Origin: Aquamicrobium lusatiense
GTDB lineage: Bacteria; Pseudomonadota; Alphaproteobacteria; Rhizobiales; Rhizobiaceae
NCBI RefSeq assembly: GCF_014201615.1
Contig: NZ_JACHEU010000007.1
Coordinates: 1-64,000 of the forward strand
Direction of reading: 5' to 3'
Length of the DNA stretch: 64,000 nucleotides
Positions within the stretch are counted from its first letter, which is position 1. The number at the start of each line of letters is the position of its first letter. Shown one piece after another: positions 46,764-55,990 of this stretch. Under the pieces are notes generated by a model. That model saw nothing but the letters and a program-made list of their open reading frames with translations, had not been told where the DNA came from and ran no database searches. Made by a program: the position numbers and the translations under genes.

Positions 46764-48308
46764 CTATCGTGCATACACGATCTGCACTTTTCCCGCCTCA
46801 GCAACGATCTGTTTGGCGAAGACGGATACGTAGCTGCGTCGAAAGCCATGCCCTCGCTCTAGCAGGCGTTCCTCTGCCGCCTTTATGACCCTGCGCACCA
46901 ACGAAGGTGAAATAGCCAGTGTCCCGGCATAGTTAAGCTCAGCCAGAAGGCTTCTGATCTCTTCCCCCGTTCGAGTTTGCAAGGCCTGAAGGTATGCTAA
47001 GCGCTCCTGCAACGCTGGTTCATCCAGGCTGAGCGCGCCCATCTCAATCGCCTTGAGGAGGCGTTTCAGGCGCAACCGCACCTCCTCACCGCGCCGGGTC
47101 AATTCGTCGAGCCGGTCACCTCCATCACGTGCTATCCGCTCCCGTTGGCGTTCGAAGATTTGCGTCAGGATGATCTTGAGGCGCTTCGGAACCAGCAGCC
47201 GTGCCGTCATATGCTTGGCGATCAGCGTGTCGAGCGCATCCATCGGAAGCGCCATACCAGTGCATCTGGACGTATCTGTCCGCGCCTTCTTCTGGCAGAC
47301 ATAGTAGCGATAGCGCCCCGCCTTGCCGTTGCGCATAACCATGGGGCCTCCACATTGCGCGCAGTGCAGCAGGCCGGTCAGCATGTTCGGGCTGTTGACG
47401 AGTCGCGGTGCGAGGGTTTTCGGATTGCGAGCGCGCAGATGCGCTTGAACGGCATCGAACGTGGCTTGGTCGATCAGCGGTGGAACGGCCACCGTAATGA
47501 TCTCGTCATCCGATTTTGGCGTCTTACCCTTGCCATGCATGTTGAACCTGTGCCGGCCAACATAGGTCGTGCGCGTCAATATCTTGTGGGTTTGGCCGAT
47601 GCCCCAGCGACCGCCATCGCGGGTGCATATCCTGCGGTCATTGAGATATTCGACGATCGCCTTCACGCCCATCGGCCCGGTGATTCCGTCGCCTGATAGC
47701 GCCAGACGATAGATCAGGCGTACAGTGTCGGCATGCATGGGATCGATGGCCAATGTCTTCTTGACCTTGGCTCCGCGCCGTTCGGCCTCGACAATGCGGT
47801 ATCCGATCGGCGGCAACGAGCCGTTCCAGAAGCCCTGGCGGGCGTTCTCTTTCATAGCGCGGAGCGTGTGCTTGCCGTTCTCCCGCGACTGGTACTCATC
47901 GAACAGGGTCATGACCCGTCGCATCATGACTTGCATGGGGTCGTCACCGACCTCCTGGGTGATCGAGATCAGCTTCACACCATTGCGGGCCAGCTTCCGG
48001 ATATGGAACTCCAGCTCGAAATGGTCGCGGAAGAAGCGGCTGAAGGAATGAACGAGGATGATGTCGAATGGGGCTGGCCGTTCGCGCGCCGCTTCGATCA
48101 GGCGCTGGAACTCGGGTCGGCGATCGCTGGTGGCCGAAACGCCGGCATCCACGAAGGTCTCGACAAGCTCATAGCCATGTGTGGCGCACCAGGCTTCGCC
48201 CTGCCTGTGCTGATCGGGAATGGAGACGTCGTGCTCGGCCTGCCGAGCCGTGGAAACGCGCAGATAAAGCGCGACCCGCAGCGCTTCGCCGCTACTTGCA
48301 ACGGTCAT
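46764..48308 (-). CDS. Large serine recombinase
   Basis: The 514-residue protein has a resolvase/invertase catalytic domain with the nucleophile Ser19 in ALYLRVSTARQAEHDVS. The catalytic Arg cluster lies in HSFSRFFRDHFELEFH. A Recombinase domain (residues about 180-290) and a zinc ribbon (LHCAQCGGPM then YYVCQKKARTDTSRCTG) follow, with a coiled-coil-like tail. Such enzymes integrate and excise phages, transposons and islands at short att sites. It is preceded by a small gene overlapping it by four bases. It is probably the mover of the 40.8-48.5 kb segment. Confidence 0.93.
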   Translation of the reverse strand: MTVASSGEALRVALYLRVSTARQAEHDVSIPDQHRQGEAWCATHGYELVETFVDAGVSATSDRRPEFQRLIEAARERPAPFDIILVHSFSRFFRDHFELEFHIRKLARNGVKLISITQEVGDDPMQVMMRRVMTLFDEYQSRENGKHTLRAMKENARQGFWNGSLPPIGYRIVEAERRGAKVKKTLAIDPMHADTVRLIYRLALSGDGITGPMGVKAIVEYLNDRRICTRDGGRWGIGQTHKILTRTTYVGRHRFNMHGKGKTPKSDDEIITVAVPPLIDQATFDAVQAHLRARNPKTLAPRLVNSPNMLTGLLHCAQCGGPMVMRNGKAGRYRYYVCQKKARTDTSRCTGMALPMDALDTLIAKHMTARLLVPKRLKIILTQIFERQRERIARDGGDRLDELTRRGEEVRLRLKRLLKAIEMGALSLDEPALQERLAYLQALQTRTGEEIRSLLAELNYAGTLAISPSLVRRVIKAAEERLLERGHGFRRSYVSVFAKQIVAEAGKVQIVYAR

Positions 48309-48541
48309 GGCTTCGACCGGTCGATGGGATCGATCGAACCGAAAAGTTCATCGAGGACATCACCGAAATAGCGCTCGAATATCTCGATTTCCGCCTCGGT
48401 GATCGGCACCTTTTCGGGCCAGTCGTCAGTGACGGTCCAGGTGGACACATCGTGCTTCGGGCGGCGGCGGTTTGGGCTTGAAGCCGCTTGGTTAGAGTTC
48501 GTGGACGAGGGGGATCGGGATTTATGCGGAGGTTGTGACAT
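48305..48541 (-). CDS. Small acidic protein translationally coupled to the recombinase
   Basis: The 78-residue protein has a basic, low-complexity N-terminal half and an acidic C-terminal half (DDWPEKVPITEAEIEIFERY then FGDVLDELFGSIDP). Its stop overlaps the recombinase start (ATGA). I do not recognise a family by name. Tight coupling suggests an accessory or directionality role for the recombinase, which is inference. Confidence 0.7.
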   Translation of the reverse strand: MSQPPHKSRSPSSTNSNQAASSPNRRRPKHDVSTWTVTDDWPEKVPITEAEIEIFERYFGDVLDELFGSIDPIDRSKP

Positions 48542-48744
48542 TCACAGCGTATCGCTGGAATGGCAGGCAATGGAAATACACCTATGCCGCTAATATATTG
48601 ATCTGGCGTATTATTCCCAAGTTTCTGAACAGCGCTCCGACATTGTCGGCCAGAGCGTCGCTAAGCGTCCACGTAAATCAGAGCCACGCCTTCGGCAGAC
48701 CTCAAGCCCACTACCCATCGGAATCGGTATTAAGGAGGGCTATA

Positions 48745-48761
48745 GCGTAGGTGTAGTTCTC
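48745..48761 (+). repeat. 17-bp direct repeat, left copy
   Basis: GCGTAGGTGTAGTTCTC recurs exactly at 53054-53070. The two copies flank the DNA-repair pair 48856-52950. The rest of the 48542-48855 gap shows no gene; read on the minus strand both repeats could encode the tail of a related lost gene. Confidence 0.6.
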
Positions 48762-48855
48762 GCCTTCTTCGTTTCCCTCCCGCCATCTGCCACAGATCGC
48801 TCCTATAGCGTGCTGCGGCCTTGAAATGTTCCCTTTTTGTTCATAAAATGATAGG

Positions 48856-49629
48856 ATGCAAATGGCATTCGATTTTGGCGCCGCGGCGGACATGGCGTGG
48901 GTGCGGGAGCAACTGAAATTCTTTTTCGGTCGCCCTGACCGGGTCCCCGCACGGACTCCGATCGGCCAGCTTGTGAAGTCGTCTATCAGCAACCGCACGC
49001 TGGACGAAGTTTCTCTGGCCGCCTATCAGCGGCTCGTCGAAGCTTACCCGGAATGGCCGGCTCTCGCAGCGGCGTCGACCGGCGATGTCGAGGCCCTGAT
49101 CGGCAACGTTACCTTTCCCGATGTCAAGGCGCGGCATCTCGGCGATGCGCTTCGCGTCATAGGAGTTCGTCATCCGGACTTTAACCTGGATTTCCTAGGC
49201 TGCCTGAGTGTTGCCGAGGCGCTCGCCTGGCTGGAGCGCCTGCCAGGCGTCGGCCGCAAGATCTCGGCCTCAACGCTCAACTTCAGTACGTTGGAGATGC
49301 CGGCATTCGTGGTGGACACGCATGTCTTGCGAGTATTGAGCCGATACGGCTTCGTCCGGAATACGGCCGACACGCGGACCGCCTGTGATGCGGTAATGGC
49401 GGCTTCGCCTCGATGGGGCGCGGCCGAACTGGCCGAGCTTCACATTCTGATGAAAAGTCTGGGGCAGACCATATGCCGGCATGACCGCGCCCGCTGCCCC
49501 GATTGTCCGATCCGCCAGCACTGCAAGACGGCCGCCGCCTCTGCCCGGAGGCCGGTGCGTGTGAGAGCGCGCAATGTGGGTCGTCGGCAGGGACCTACCC
49601 GGGAACAGCGGAGCGGATGGAAGGAATAA
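48856..49629 (+). CDS. Endonuclease III-like Fe-S DNA glycosylase
   Basis: The 257-residue HhH-GPD protein shows the helix-hairpin-helix and catalytic Lys in LERLPGVGRKISASTL and the catalytic Asp in FVVDTHVLRVLSRYG. The four-cysteine 4Fe-4S loop is spaced Cys-x6-Cys-x2-Cys-x5-Cys in ICRHDRARCPDCPIRQHC. It should remove damaged pyrimidines or mismatched bases. An ATG at 48862 is an alternative start. It precedes the EndoQ-helicase gene by 210 bases on the same strand, and the two probably form a repair module. Confidence 0.9.
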   Translation: MQMAFDFGAAADMAWVREQLKFFFGRPDRVPARTPIGQLVKSSISNRTLDEVSLAAYQRLVEAYPEWPALAAASTGDVEALIGNVTFPDVKARHLGDALRVIGVRHPDFNLDFLGCLSVAEALAWLERLPGVGRKISASTLNFSTLEMPAFVVDTHVLRVLSRYGFVRNTADTRTACDAVMAASPRWGAAELAELHILMKSLGQTICRHDRARCPDCPIRQHCKTAAASARRPVRVRARNVGRRQGPTREQRSGWKE

Positions 49630-49839
49630 ATCGATAAGATTCCGGCCTGGACATCGAAAGACACGGCTGCGCCCTTCGGCGGCTTTCTTCCGCGTCGGCT
49701 GGATTAAAGCGGCATATCGGTCCGAATGCTGTGATTTGCGTACTTTCCTTGTGATCTGTCCCGTTTCCGCCTGCTATCTAAGCAATGCAGGGCTGGAGGA
49801 GCCGTCGCATCCCGTCCGCAAGTTGAGTGACGTTGCACC

Positions 49840-52800
49840 ATGACTTTCCATGCCGATCTGCACATCCACTCGAAATACTCCCGGGCCACCAGCCGGGATC
49901 TCGATCTGGAGCGCCTGTTCTGGTGGGCGGCGCGCAAGGGCGTACGGGTCGTGGGCACCGGAGACTGTGTGCATCCGGCCTGGCTCGCAGAGATCAAGGA
50001 CAAGCTGGTGGCCGAGGGCAACGGGCTCTTCCGCCTGAGACCAGAAATCGAGGCGGCGCTGTGGGAAACGCTTCCGCCCGTCTGCCGGCGGCCGGTCTCC
50101 TTCATGATCTGCACCGAGATTTCGACCATCTACAAGAAAGGCGACAAGACCCGGAAGATCCATCACCTGCTCTATACGGCCGATCTCGACGCCACCGACC
50201 GGCTGGCGGCAAGCCTTGCGCGCATCGGCAACATCGCCTCGGATGGCCGCCCGATCCTCGGCCTCAATTCGCGCGATTTGCTGGAGATCGCGCTGGAGTC
50301 CGGGCCGGATTCCTATCTCGTCCCTGCCCATATCTGGACGCCATGGTTTGCCGCGCTCGGCTCGCAATCGGGCTTCGATTCCATTGATGAGTGCTATGGC
50401 GATCTTGCCGGGCACATCTTCGCGGTGGAGACGGGCCTCTCGTCCGACCCCGCCATGAACTGGCGCATATCCTCGCTCGACCGCTTCCGCCTCACCTCCA
50501 ATTCCGACGCCCATTCGCCCGGCAAGCTCGGTCGCGAGGCCACCCGCTTTTCCTGTGAGCCGGACTATTTCGCCATTCGCCGCGCGCTGGAGACCGGGGA
50601 TGGCTATGTCGGCACGGTCGAGTTCTTCCCCGAGGAAGGCAAATATCACATGGACGGGCACCACGCCTGCGGCGTGCGGCTCGACCCGAAAGAGACGATC
50701 GAGCTCGGCGGCCGTTGCCCGGTCTGCGGGCGGCCAGTCACGGTCGGCGTGGCGCATCGCGTCGAAGCGCTCGCCGACCGCAGCGAAGCCGAGGCTGCGC
50801 CGCCACCTACCGCAGGTGCGGTATCGAGCCTTGTGCCGCTGCCCGAGATCCTCTCGGAGATCGTCGGCAGCGGCGTCGCCTCGAAGGCTACCACCTACAC
50901 TTATGACCGCACGATTGCCGCGCTCGGGCCAGAGCTTGCCCTGCTGCAGGAAATGCCGGTCGAGGATATCGCCAGGCTCGATCCGCTGCTCGGTGAGGCC
51001 GTGACGCGGCTGCGCTCCGGCGAGGTCATCCGGCAGGCCGGCTATGACGGAGAATATGGCGTCATCCGCCTGTTTCACGACGGCGAGTTGGATCGCCTCG
51101 CTGGAAACCAGTTTCTGTTCAATGGGCCGCTGTTCAGCCGCGCACGCCGGGTGAAACCCAAAGCGAAGGATACGGCACCGGACGATGCTCCGCTATTTCC
51201 AGAAGCCACGCCGGCGATGCAACCATCGGGTCGCAGCGGCATTCTGGCCGGGCTGGACCCTGACCAGGCGCGCGCAGCAGAGGCCGTAGACGGATCGCTG
51301 ATGGTGATCGCCGGCCCCGGCTCCGGCAAGACGCGCATGCTCACCCACCGCATCGCCCATCTGGTGCTGGAATGCGGCGTGCCGGCTGGTTCGTGCATCG
51401 CCGTCACCTTTACACGCAAGGCGACGGAGGAATTGCGCACCCGCCTTGCGGGGCTTCTCGGCGAGCAGGCGGAGGCCGTGGCGGTGCACAGCTTCCATTC
51501 GCTGGGCCTCGCGATCCTGCACGCGCATGCCGGCCGCGCCGGTCTCGGGGCAGACTTTCGCATCGCCAGCGAGGCGGAGCGCAAGGCGGCGCTGGCAGAA
51601 ACGCTCGGCGTCAGCGATACGCGCGCCGCCCGCCTCATCAAGGCGGTCTCCGTGCTCAAGCGCAGCGGCGCGAAAGGCACGAATGAGGAAGCAGAGGCCC
51701 GCGCTGTCCTCGACCGGATCGGCCGGGCGCAAGGATGGGTCGATTTCGACGATCTTATCCTCTTGTCGGCCGATCTTCTGGAGGAGGATGCGGCGATCGC
51801 CGCCGCATGGCAGGCCCGTTTCCCGCACATCGTCGCCGACGAGTTTCAGGATGTGGACGAGCAGCAATATCGCCTGCTGCGGCTGATGAACGGGGACAGC
51901 GGCAATCTCTGCGTCATCGGCGATCCCGATCAGGCGATCTACGGCTTCCGAGGGGCGGATGCCGCCTGCTTCGCGCGCTTCGGCCGGGACTTTCCCGCGG
52001 CCAAAACCCTTAGGCTTTCACGCAACTACCGCTCGACCGGCATCATCGTGAAGGCGGCGTCCGGCTTCATCGAGGCACCCTCGTCAGGCCCGACACGCCC
52101 CATGGGCGAGCCGATCGTGGCCCATGCGGCAGCGAACGAAGCCGCAGAAGCGGAGTTCGTCGCCGGAGCAATCGAAAGCCTGCTCGGCGGTCATGACCTG
52201 CTCGCCGCCAATCGCAAGGGTGGCGGAATGCCCACCGGCAGGCCCCTCGGCTTTGCCGATTGCGCGGTGCTCTACCGCACCGATGCGCAGGCGGGGGCAC
52301 TGCGGACCGCCTTCGACCGCGCCGGCATTCCGTTCATGAAAAGCTCGCCCGCTCCCATCGCCGGCCATCCCGGCGTGACCGCGATCCTCGACGGACTGGA
52401 CGGGGTGGAGGGGCAGGAGCTTGCTGCGCGCATTGGGCAGGCGGCGGAAGACGCCCGCAGGGCGCGGAAGGCTGATGCCGCGGCGCTCGCGGAGGCGAGA
52501 GGCTGGCTTATCGCGCTTGCCAACTCGGATCAGGTGACCGGCGATCCGTTACTACGGCTTGGCGAAGCGACGGCGCTTTCCACCGAGGCCGATTTCCGCG
52601 ATGCGCGCGCGGCCCGCGTCACCCTCATGACGATGCACGCGGCCAAGGGTTTGGAATTTCCTGTCGTGTTCGTGGTGGGCATGGAAGATGGGATCGTGCC
52701 GTTTTCATGGGGAGCCGAAACACCTCAGGAGGAGGCGACGCAGGCCGAGGAGCGGCGTCTGTTCTACGTCGCCATGACCCGCGCAAAGGACAGGCTGTTC

Positions 52801-52950
52801 CTCACCCGTGCCAAAGAGCGGTTCTGGCACGGCGCGGTGCGCGCGCTGCCGCCTTCGCCTTTCCTCGGACAGATCGCCGGGGACCTGATAGTCAGCGAGA
52901 GTGCAAGCGGACGAAAAAGCAGGCAGACGCAGCAGCTCAACCTGTTTTGA
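49840..52950 (+). CDS. Endonuclease Q-like PHP domain fused to UvrD/Rep-type helicase
   Basis: The 1036-residue protein is a two-part fusion. Residues 1 to about 330 resemble endonuclease Q, a PHP-fold nuclease cutting 5' of deaminated bases: HADLHIHSKYSRATS, VVGTGDCVHPAW, YLVPAHIWTPWF, TSNSDAHSPGKLGRE and a Cys pair HACGVRL with GGRCPVCGRP. From about 470 there is a complete SF1A helicase: Walker A AGPGSGKTR (near 490), DEFQD (near 667), QAIYGFRGAD, LSRNYRST, TMHAAKGLEFPVVFVVG (near 930) and FYVAMTRAKDRLFL. It probably nicks at deaminated DNA and unwinds from the nick. Confidence 0.9.
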   Translation: MTFHADLHIHSKYSRATSRDLDLERLFWWAARKGVRVVGTGDCVHPAWLAEIKDKLVAEGNGLFRLRPEIEAALWETLPPVCRRPVSFMICTEISTIYKKGDKTRKIHHLLYTADLDATDRLAASLARIGNIASDGRPILGLNSRDLLEIALESGPDSYLVPAHIWTPWFAALGSQSGFDSIDECYGDLAGHIFAVETGLSSDPAMNWRISSLDRFRLTSNSDAHSPGKLGREATRFSCEPDYFAIRRALETGDGYVGTVEFFPEEGKYHMDGHHACGVRLDPKETIELGGRCPVCGRPVTVGVAHRVEALADRSEAEAAPPPTAGAVSSLVPLPEILSEIVGSGVASKATTYTYDRTIAALGPELALLQEMPVEDIARLDPLLGEAVTRLRSGEVIRQAGYDGEYGVIRLFHDGELDRLAGNQFLFNGPLFSRARRVKPKAKDTAPDDAPLFPEATPAMQPSGRSGILAGLDPDQARAAEAVDGSLMVIAGPGSGKTRMLTHRIAHLVLECGVPAGSCIAVTFTRKATEELRTRLAGLLGEQAEAVAVHSFHSLGLAILHAHAGRAGLGADFRIASEAERKAALAETLGVSDTRAARLIKAVSVLKRSGAKGTNEEAEARAVLDRIGRAQGWVDFDDLILLSADLLEEDAAIAAAWQARFPHIVADEFQDVDEQQYRLLRLMNGDSGNLCVIGDPDQAIYGFRGADAACFARFGRDFPAAKTLRLSRNYRSTGIIVKAASGFIEAPSSGPTRPMGEPIVAHAAANEAAEAEFVAGAIESLLGGHDLLAANRKGGGMPTGRPLGFADCAVLYRTDAQAGALRTAFDRAGIPFMKSSPAPIAGHPGVTAILDGLDGVEGQELAARIGQAAEDARRARKADAAALAEARGWLIALANSDQVTGDPLLRLGEATALSTEADFRDARAARVTLMTMHAAKGLEFPVVFVVGMEDGIVPFSWGAETPQEEATQAEERRLFYVAMTRAKDRLFLTRAKERFWHGAVRALPPSPFLGQIAGDLIVSESASGRKSRQTQQLNLF

Positions 52951-53653
52951 AACTGCACGCCAGATTTCATGATCGCCTCCACCTGCTCCTGTGGCTGGCT
53001 GCATTTCTCATCCTTCACGAGATGAGGATTGGGAGGGCTTTTGAAGAGTTACGGCGTAGGTGTAGTTCTCCGGCTCTTCCCGGGTTCCGGTTTGGTCGCA
53101 GGACGCGGGGTTAATGGCTGTTCCACCTTCGTGCTTACGGCCCCTGCTTCACGCGCCCGCCTCTGATGCAGTGCCCGGTGCGTCTCCGTCGTGCACCCGC
53201 GCAACCTGTGCGACGGGCGCGACATCGTAAAGGCTTCGGCATGGGCGTTTGCATGCGGGAGGCCACTCGTCCCGGCTGTGGGGAACGGGGAACCCATACG
53301 AGCGGATATATATTCTTTAAAGCACTAAACCGCACGTCCAGTCGTAACTATAAAATGTCCGATAATGTTGCCTTATCGTTCGTTGTGCTGCAGGATGCTC
53401 AAACGGCGTTCCCGGCGGGCAGAAGCACGACAATGCGGGCTTGCCAGCCTCAGCGCGACATCACAGCCAGTGTTATCGGCGTCATACAGATTTTTTGGGC
53501 ACCAAGGGCGGACGTTAAGGAATATCGGTGAACCAGCTACTTTCAGCGCGTCTTGTTTAAGCAAAGCTCCGCGTGAATTTCCCTGCCTGTTCTGGAAAAA
53601 TGCGTTGTTTGAACGCCATGAAATCCAGCGTCCGGGCTCATCGAGCAGATTCA
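52951..53653. other. 703-base gap with right copy of the direct repeat
   Basis: No intact gene is supported. The 17-bp repeat GCGTAGGTGTAGTTCTC sits at 53054-53070. A minus-strand frame (53297-53049) ending KSRRTTPTP may be the tail of a lost gene; the left repeat copy ends similarly in the same frame. The sequence after 53300 is lower in GC and unassigned. Confidence 0.45.
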
Positions 53654-54179
53654 GAAGATGACGGTTCCGGCGAGCACGATTGCGGAGAAGAATGCAGTCT
53701 GACACCTGTCGTAGCGTGTAGCGACGTCCTGCCAGTGCTTGAGACGCCCGAACGCGGTCCCCCGATGTGCTTGCAGCGTTCGGAGCGGTGCGTATCGTGT
53801 TTAACAGTCTTGTTCTGTGAACGTCTATCCGGGATGCAGCTAGTGATCCCATTGCCCGCAAAGCAATTCCAAAAACAGTCGGCAAGCCATTGGTTGGTCA
53901 GCAGCCATTTGGCCATGGGAAGCTCATCAGGCACGGCGGCAGCACCAGTGTATTCGCTGTCCTGCCCCGCCGTTATGACCAAGATGAACGGGGCGATTAT
54001 TCTGATCCGTTGCGGCATGAAGCCTTGGTGCTCATACCACCTTTCGTGCGGCCGATCAGGCGTACTGCGCCTCCTTTTACCCGCAGGCTGGAAGCCGTGC
54101 GGTATGCCTTGAGATAGGTCTCATCAGTCATAATCGTCTTGCGATCTGGAATCTTAGGCATGGCCAGATCTTTTATCAT
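53654..54179 (-). pseudogene. IS5-family transposase, heavily decayed
   Basis: Minus-strand fragments in several frames give TIMTDETYLKAYRTASSLRV, RLIGRTKGGMSTK, YTGAAAVPDELPMAKWLL, CIPDRRSQNKTVKHDTHRSE and DVATRYDRCQTAFFSAIVLAG, in the right order for an IS5-type transposase from the catalytic Asp to the C-terminus. Frameshifts and stops interrupt it throughout. Confidence 0.85.
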
Positions 54180-54628
54180 CCGCGGGAAGATGCCCTTTTC
54201 GCCTCGGCGCCTTCAACGGTTGCAGAGCGTCCTGGAGAGGTCATGTTCCTTCGTCGACCGCAACCTAAGCCGTTTGCGGTCGACGGAGCTGATGCAGCGG
54301 TCACGAATGACAGGGGAAGCCTGAGCCAGCATTTCGGGAAACGCCTGTCCGAGGCCTGGTGATTGTGCCTATCCACTCAGGCCTCAATCCTCTTCCGATA
54401 TAAGACCGTACCGACAACATCCTCCACCATGAACAATCCTGAGCCGTATGAATGGTTCTCGTGCGAAACAAGCTTCTGTTTACAATCCCATCGAAACAGA
54501 CCACAAAACCCCTCCCCTCTTTTCTGAACCGCATAAAGAAAGTTCAGTCGCACCCCAGCCCCTTCTCTTGTGTTAAGAAGCTCTTCAGCAGCTTGCTACG
54601 GTCCCCCTCTGTGCCAGAACAGCTTCCG
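54180..54628. other. Gap downstream of repC
   Basis: About 450 bases between IS debris and the repC stop. The left third may hold the degraded N-terminal part of the IS5 transposase. No gene, strong hairpin or additional parS-like palindrome is evident to me. Confidence 0.4.
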
Positions 54629-55834
54629 TCATGCTGTCATCGCCACCTCAGCCCCACCAGTTTTCAGCGCTGCCATCAGCATCGGGCCGACGGAGAAGTT
54701 GCCGCTGCCTGCCTTTTCGGTGAGGGCCCGCAGATAACCTCCGGCTGAATGGATATGCTGCGATCGCTGAAGAATGCAGGCTATGACGATGGCAGTGCTT
54801 TCCTGCCCCATCACCTCCAGCGCATCGGCATAGGCGGATGGCGATATGCCCAGGTAGCCGCGTACCTGTGCTGCGGTTGCCATGAAATCACGCCAGCTAT
54901 CGATGCCATCAACAGCATAGTCGCGGATATCTGGGCAGGCACGCAAAACCAAACCAAGCGGATAGGCTTTTGGCAGATCGAAGGGTTGGGAAGCTGGCTC
55001 GGTCTCGACCCTGTCTTTTTTTGAAGCAGGTTCAAATTCAGAATAAGCGTTTGTATTTGAATTAGATTGTTGCCGTTCATTTTGTTGGTCATTGCCGTTC
55101 ATAAATTCAGTATTCATATGCATTTCCAGCAACTTATCGATATCCGCGCGAACCTGTTCAAGGTCGCTGACGACAAGTTCCATATCCGCAAGTGAAGCGC
55201 GGCGGGGAATGGCCTCAACAACAGCGCGGAAACGCTGCCAAAGGCTCGTCCAGTCGCCCACAGCCTGCTCCCCCATAGCGGCCTCGATCAGCTTGCTGAT
55301 ATCGCGGCGGTGCAGCGTGATGCGCTCACGCATCAGCTTCAGCGCCTGGGCCTCGGCCCGTACCTGCTCGGCCGCCGCCCCAAACTCACCCGCCCGCACC
55401 AGCAAAGGCGCAAGCGAGAAGCCGAATGCCTCGCCAGGCTCCCCTTCCCTGCTTCTGCGCGCATAGCGCTTGCCATTGGGACTGTCGCGGCGAACAATCA
55501 ATCCGCCATCCACCAGGGCCGCCAGATGGCGCCGCAAGGTCACTTCCGACATGCCATGCGCCCGCAGGGCGAGCTGGCGGTTCGACGGAAACACGACAAG
55601 GCCATGTTCCTCGGATAGCTCCTCATGCGGATAAAACGACAGCAATGCCGCGAGGATGGCCAGCGCCCGGTCGCCCACGCCTATGATCGTCTTTCCTTCA
55701 CACAAATCCCTGTAGACCTGCCACTTGCCCGCTGTCGCCCCTTCCGGGATAGCAGCTGCTTCCTGCTGCACTGCCAGCATGGCAAGCGACATCGGCCGCC
55801 GCCCAAAAGGCGTCGCTGCAATATGCGTATCCAT
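54629..55834 (-). CDS. repC: Replication initiator RepC
   Basis: The 401-residue protein has the RepC N-terminal DNA-binding domain (GKWQVYRDLCEGKTIIGVGD, then ALAILAALLSFYPHEEL and VFPSNRQLALRAHGMSEVTL). A variable linker and a conserved C-terminal domain (FMATAAQVRGYLGISPSAYA ending YLRALTEKAGSGNFSVGPML) follow. RepC is the limiting initiator of repABC replicons; the origin usually lies inside repC. It is the last gene of repABC, separated from repB by 156 bases that carry the antisense RNA. Confidence 0.96.
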   Translation of the reverse strand: MDTHIAATPFGRRPMSLAMLAVQQEAAAIPEGATAGKWQVYRDLCEGKTIIGVGDRALAILAALLSFYPHEELSEEHGLVVFPSNRQLALRAHGMSEVTLRRHLAALVDGGLIVRRDSPNGKRYARRSREGEPGEAFGFSLAPLLVRAGEFGAAAEQVRAEAQALKLMRERITLHRRDISKLIEAAMGEQAVGDWTSLWQRFRAVVEAIPRRASLADMELVVSDLEQVRADIDKLLEMHMNTEFMNGNDQQNERQQSNSNTNAYSEFEPASKKDRVETEPASQPFDLPKAYPLGLVLRACPDIRDYAVDGIDSWRDFMATAAQVRGYLGISPSAYADALEVMGQESTAIVIACILQRSQHIHSAGGYLRALTEKAGSGNFSVGPMLMAALKTGGAEVAMTA

Positions 55835-55928
55835 GTCCTTCCACCTTCAATCAGGCAAAAGAAACCCGCCCGTCAAAACGACAGTTTCAACGCTTGACAC
55901 AGATTCACGGAAATGCGATTCTCGGATT

Positions 55929-55985
55929 GTCCAGATACGAGAAGGGCTTCCGCGACGACAGTCGTTCGGGGGCCTTTTTCTTTTG
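55929..55985 (+). ncRNA. Antisense ctRNA (incA) between repB and repC
   Basis: On the strand opposite to repABC, TTGACA at 55894-55899 and GATTCT at 55917-55922 (17-base spacer) form a promoter. A hairpin at 55944-55974 followed by TTTTTCTTTT ends a transcript of about 55 bases. Position, strand and size match the counter-transcribed RNA that represses repC in repABC replicons. Confidence 0.8.
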
Positions 55986-55990
55986 CGGCT

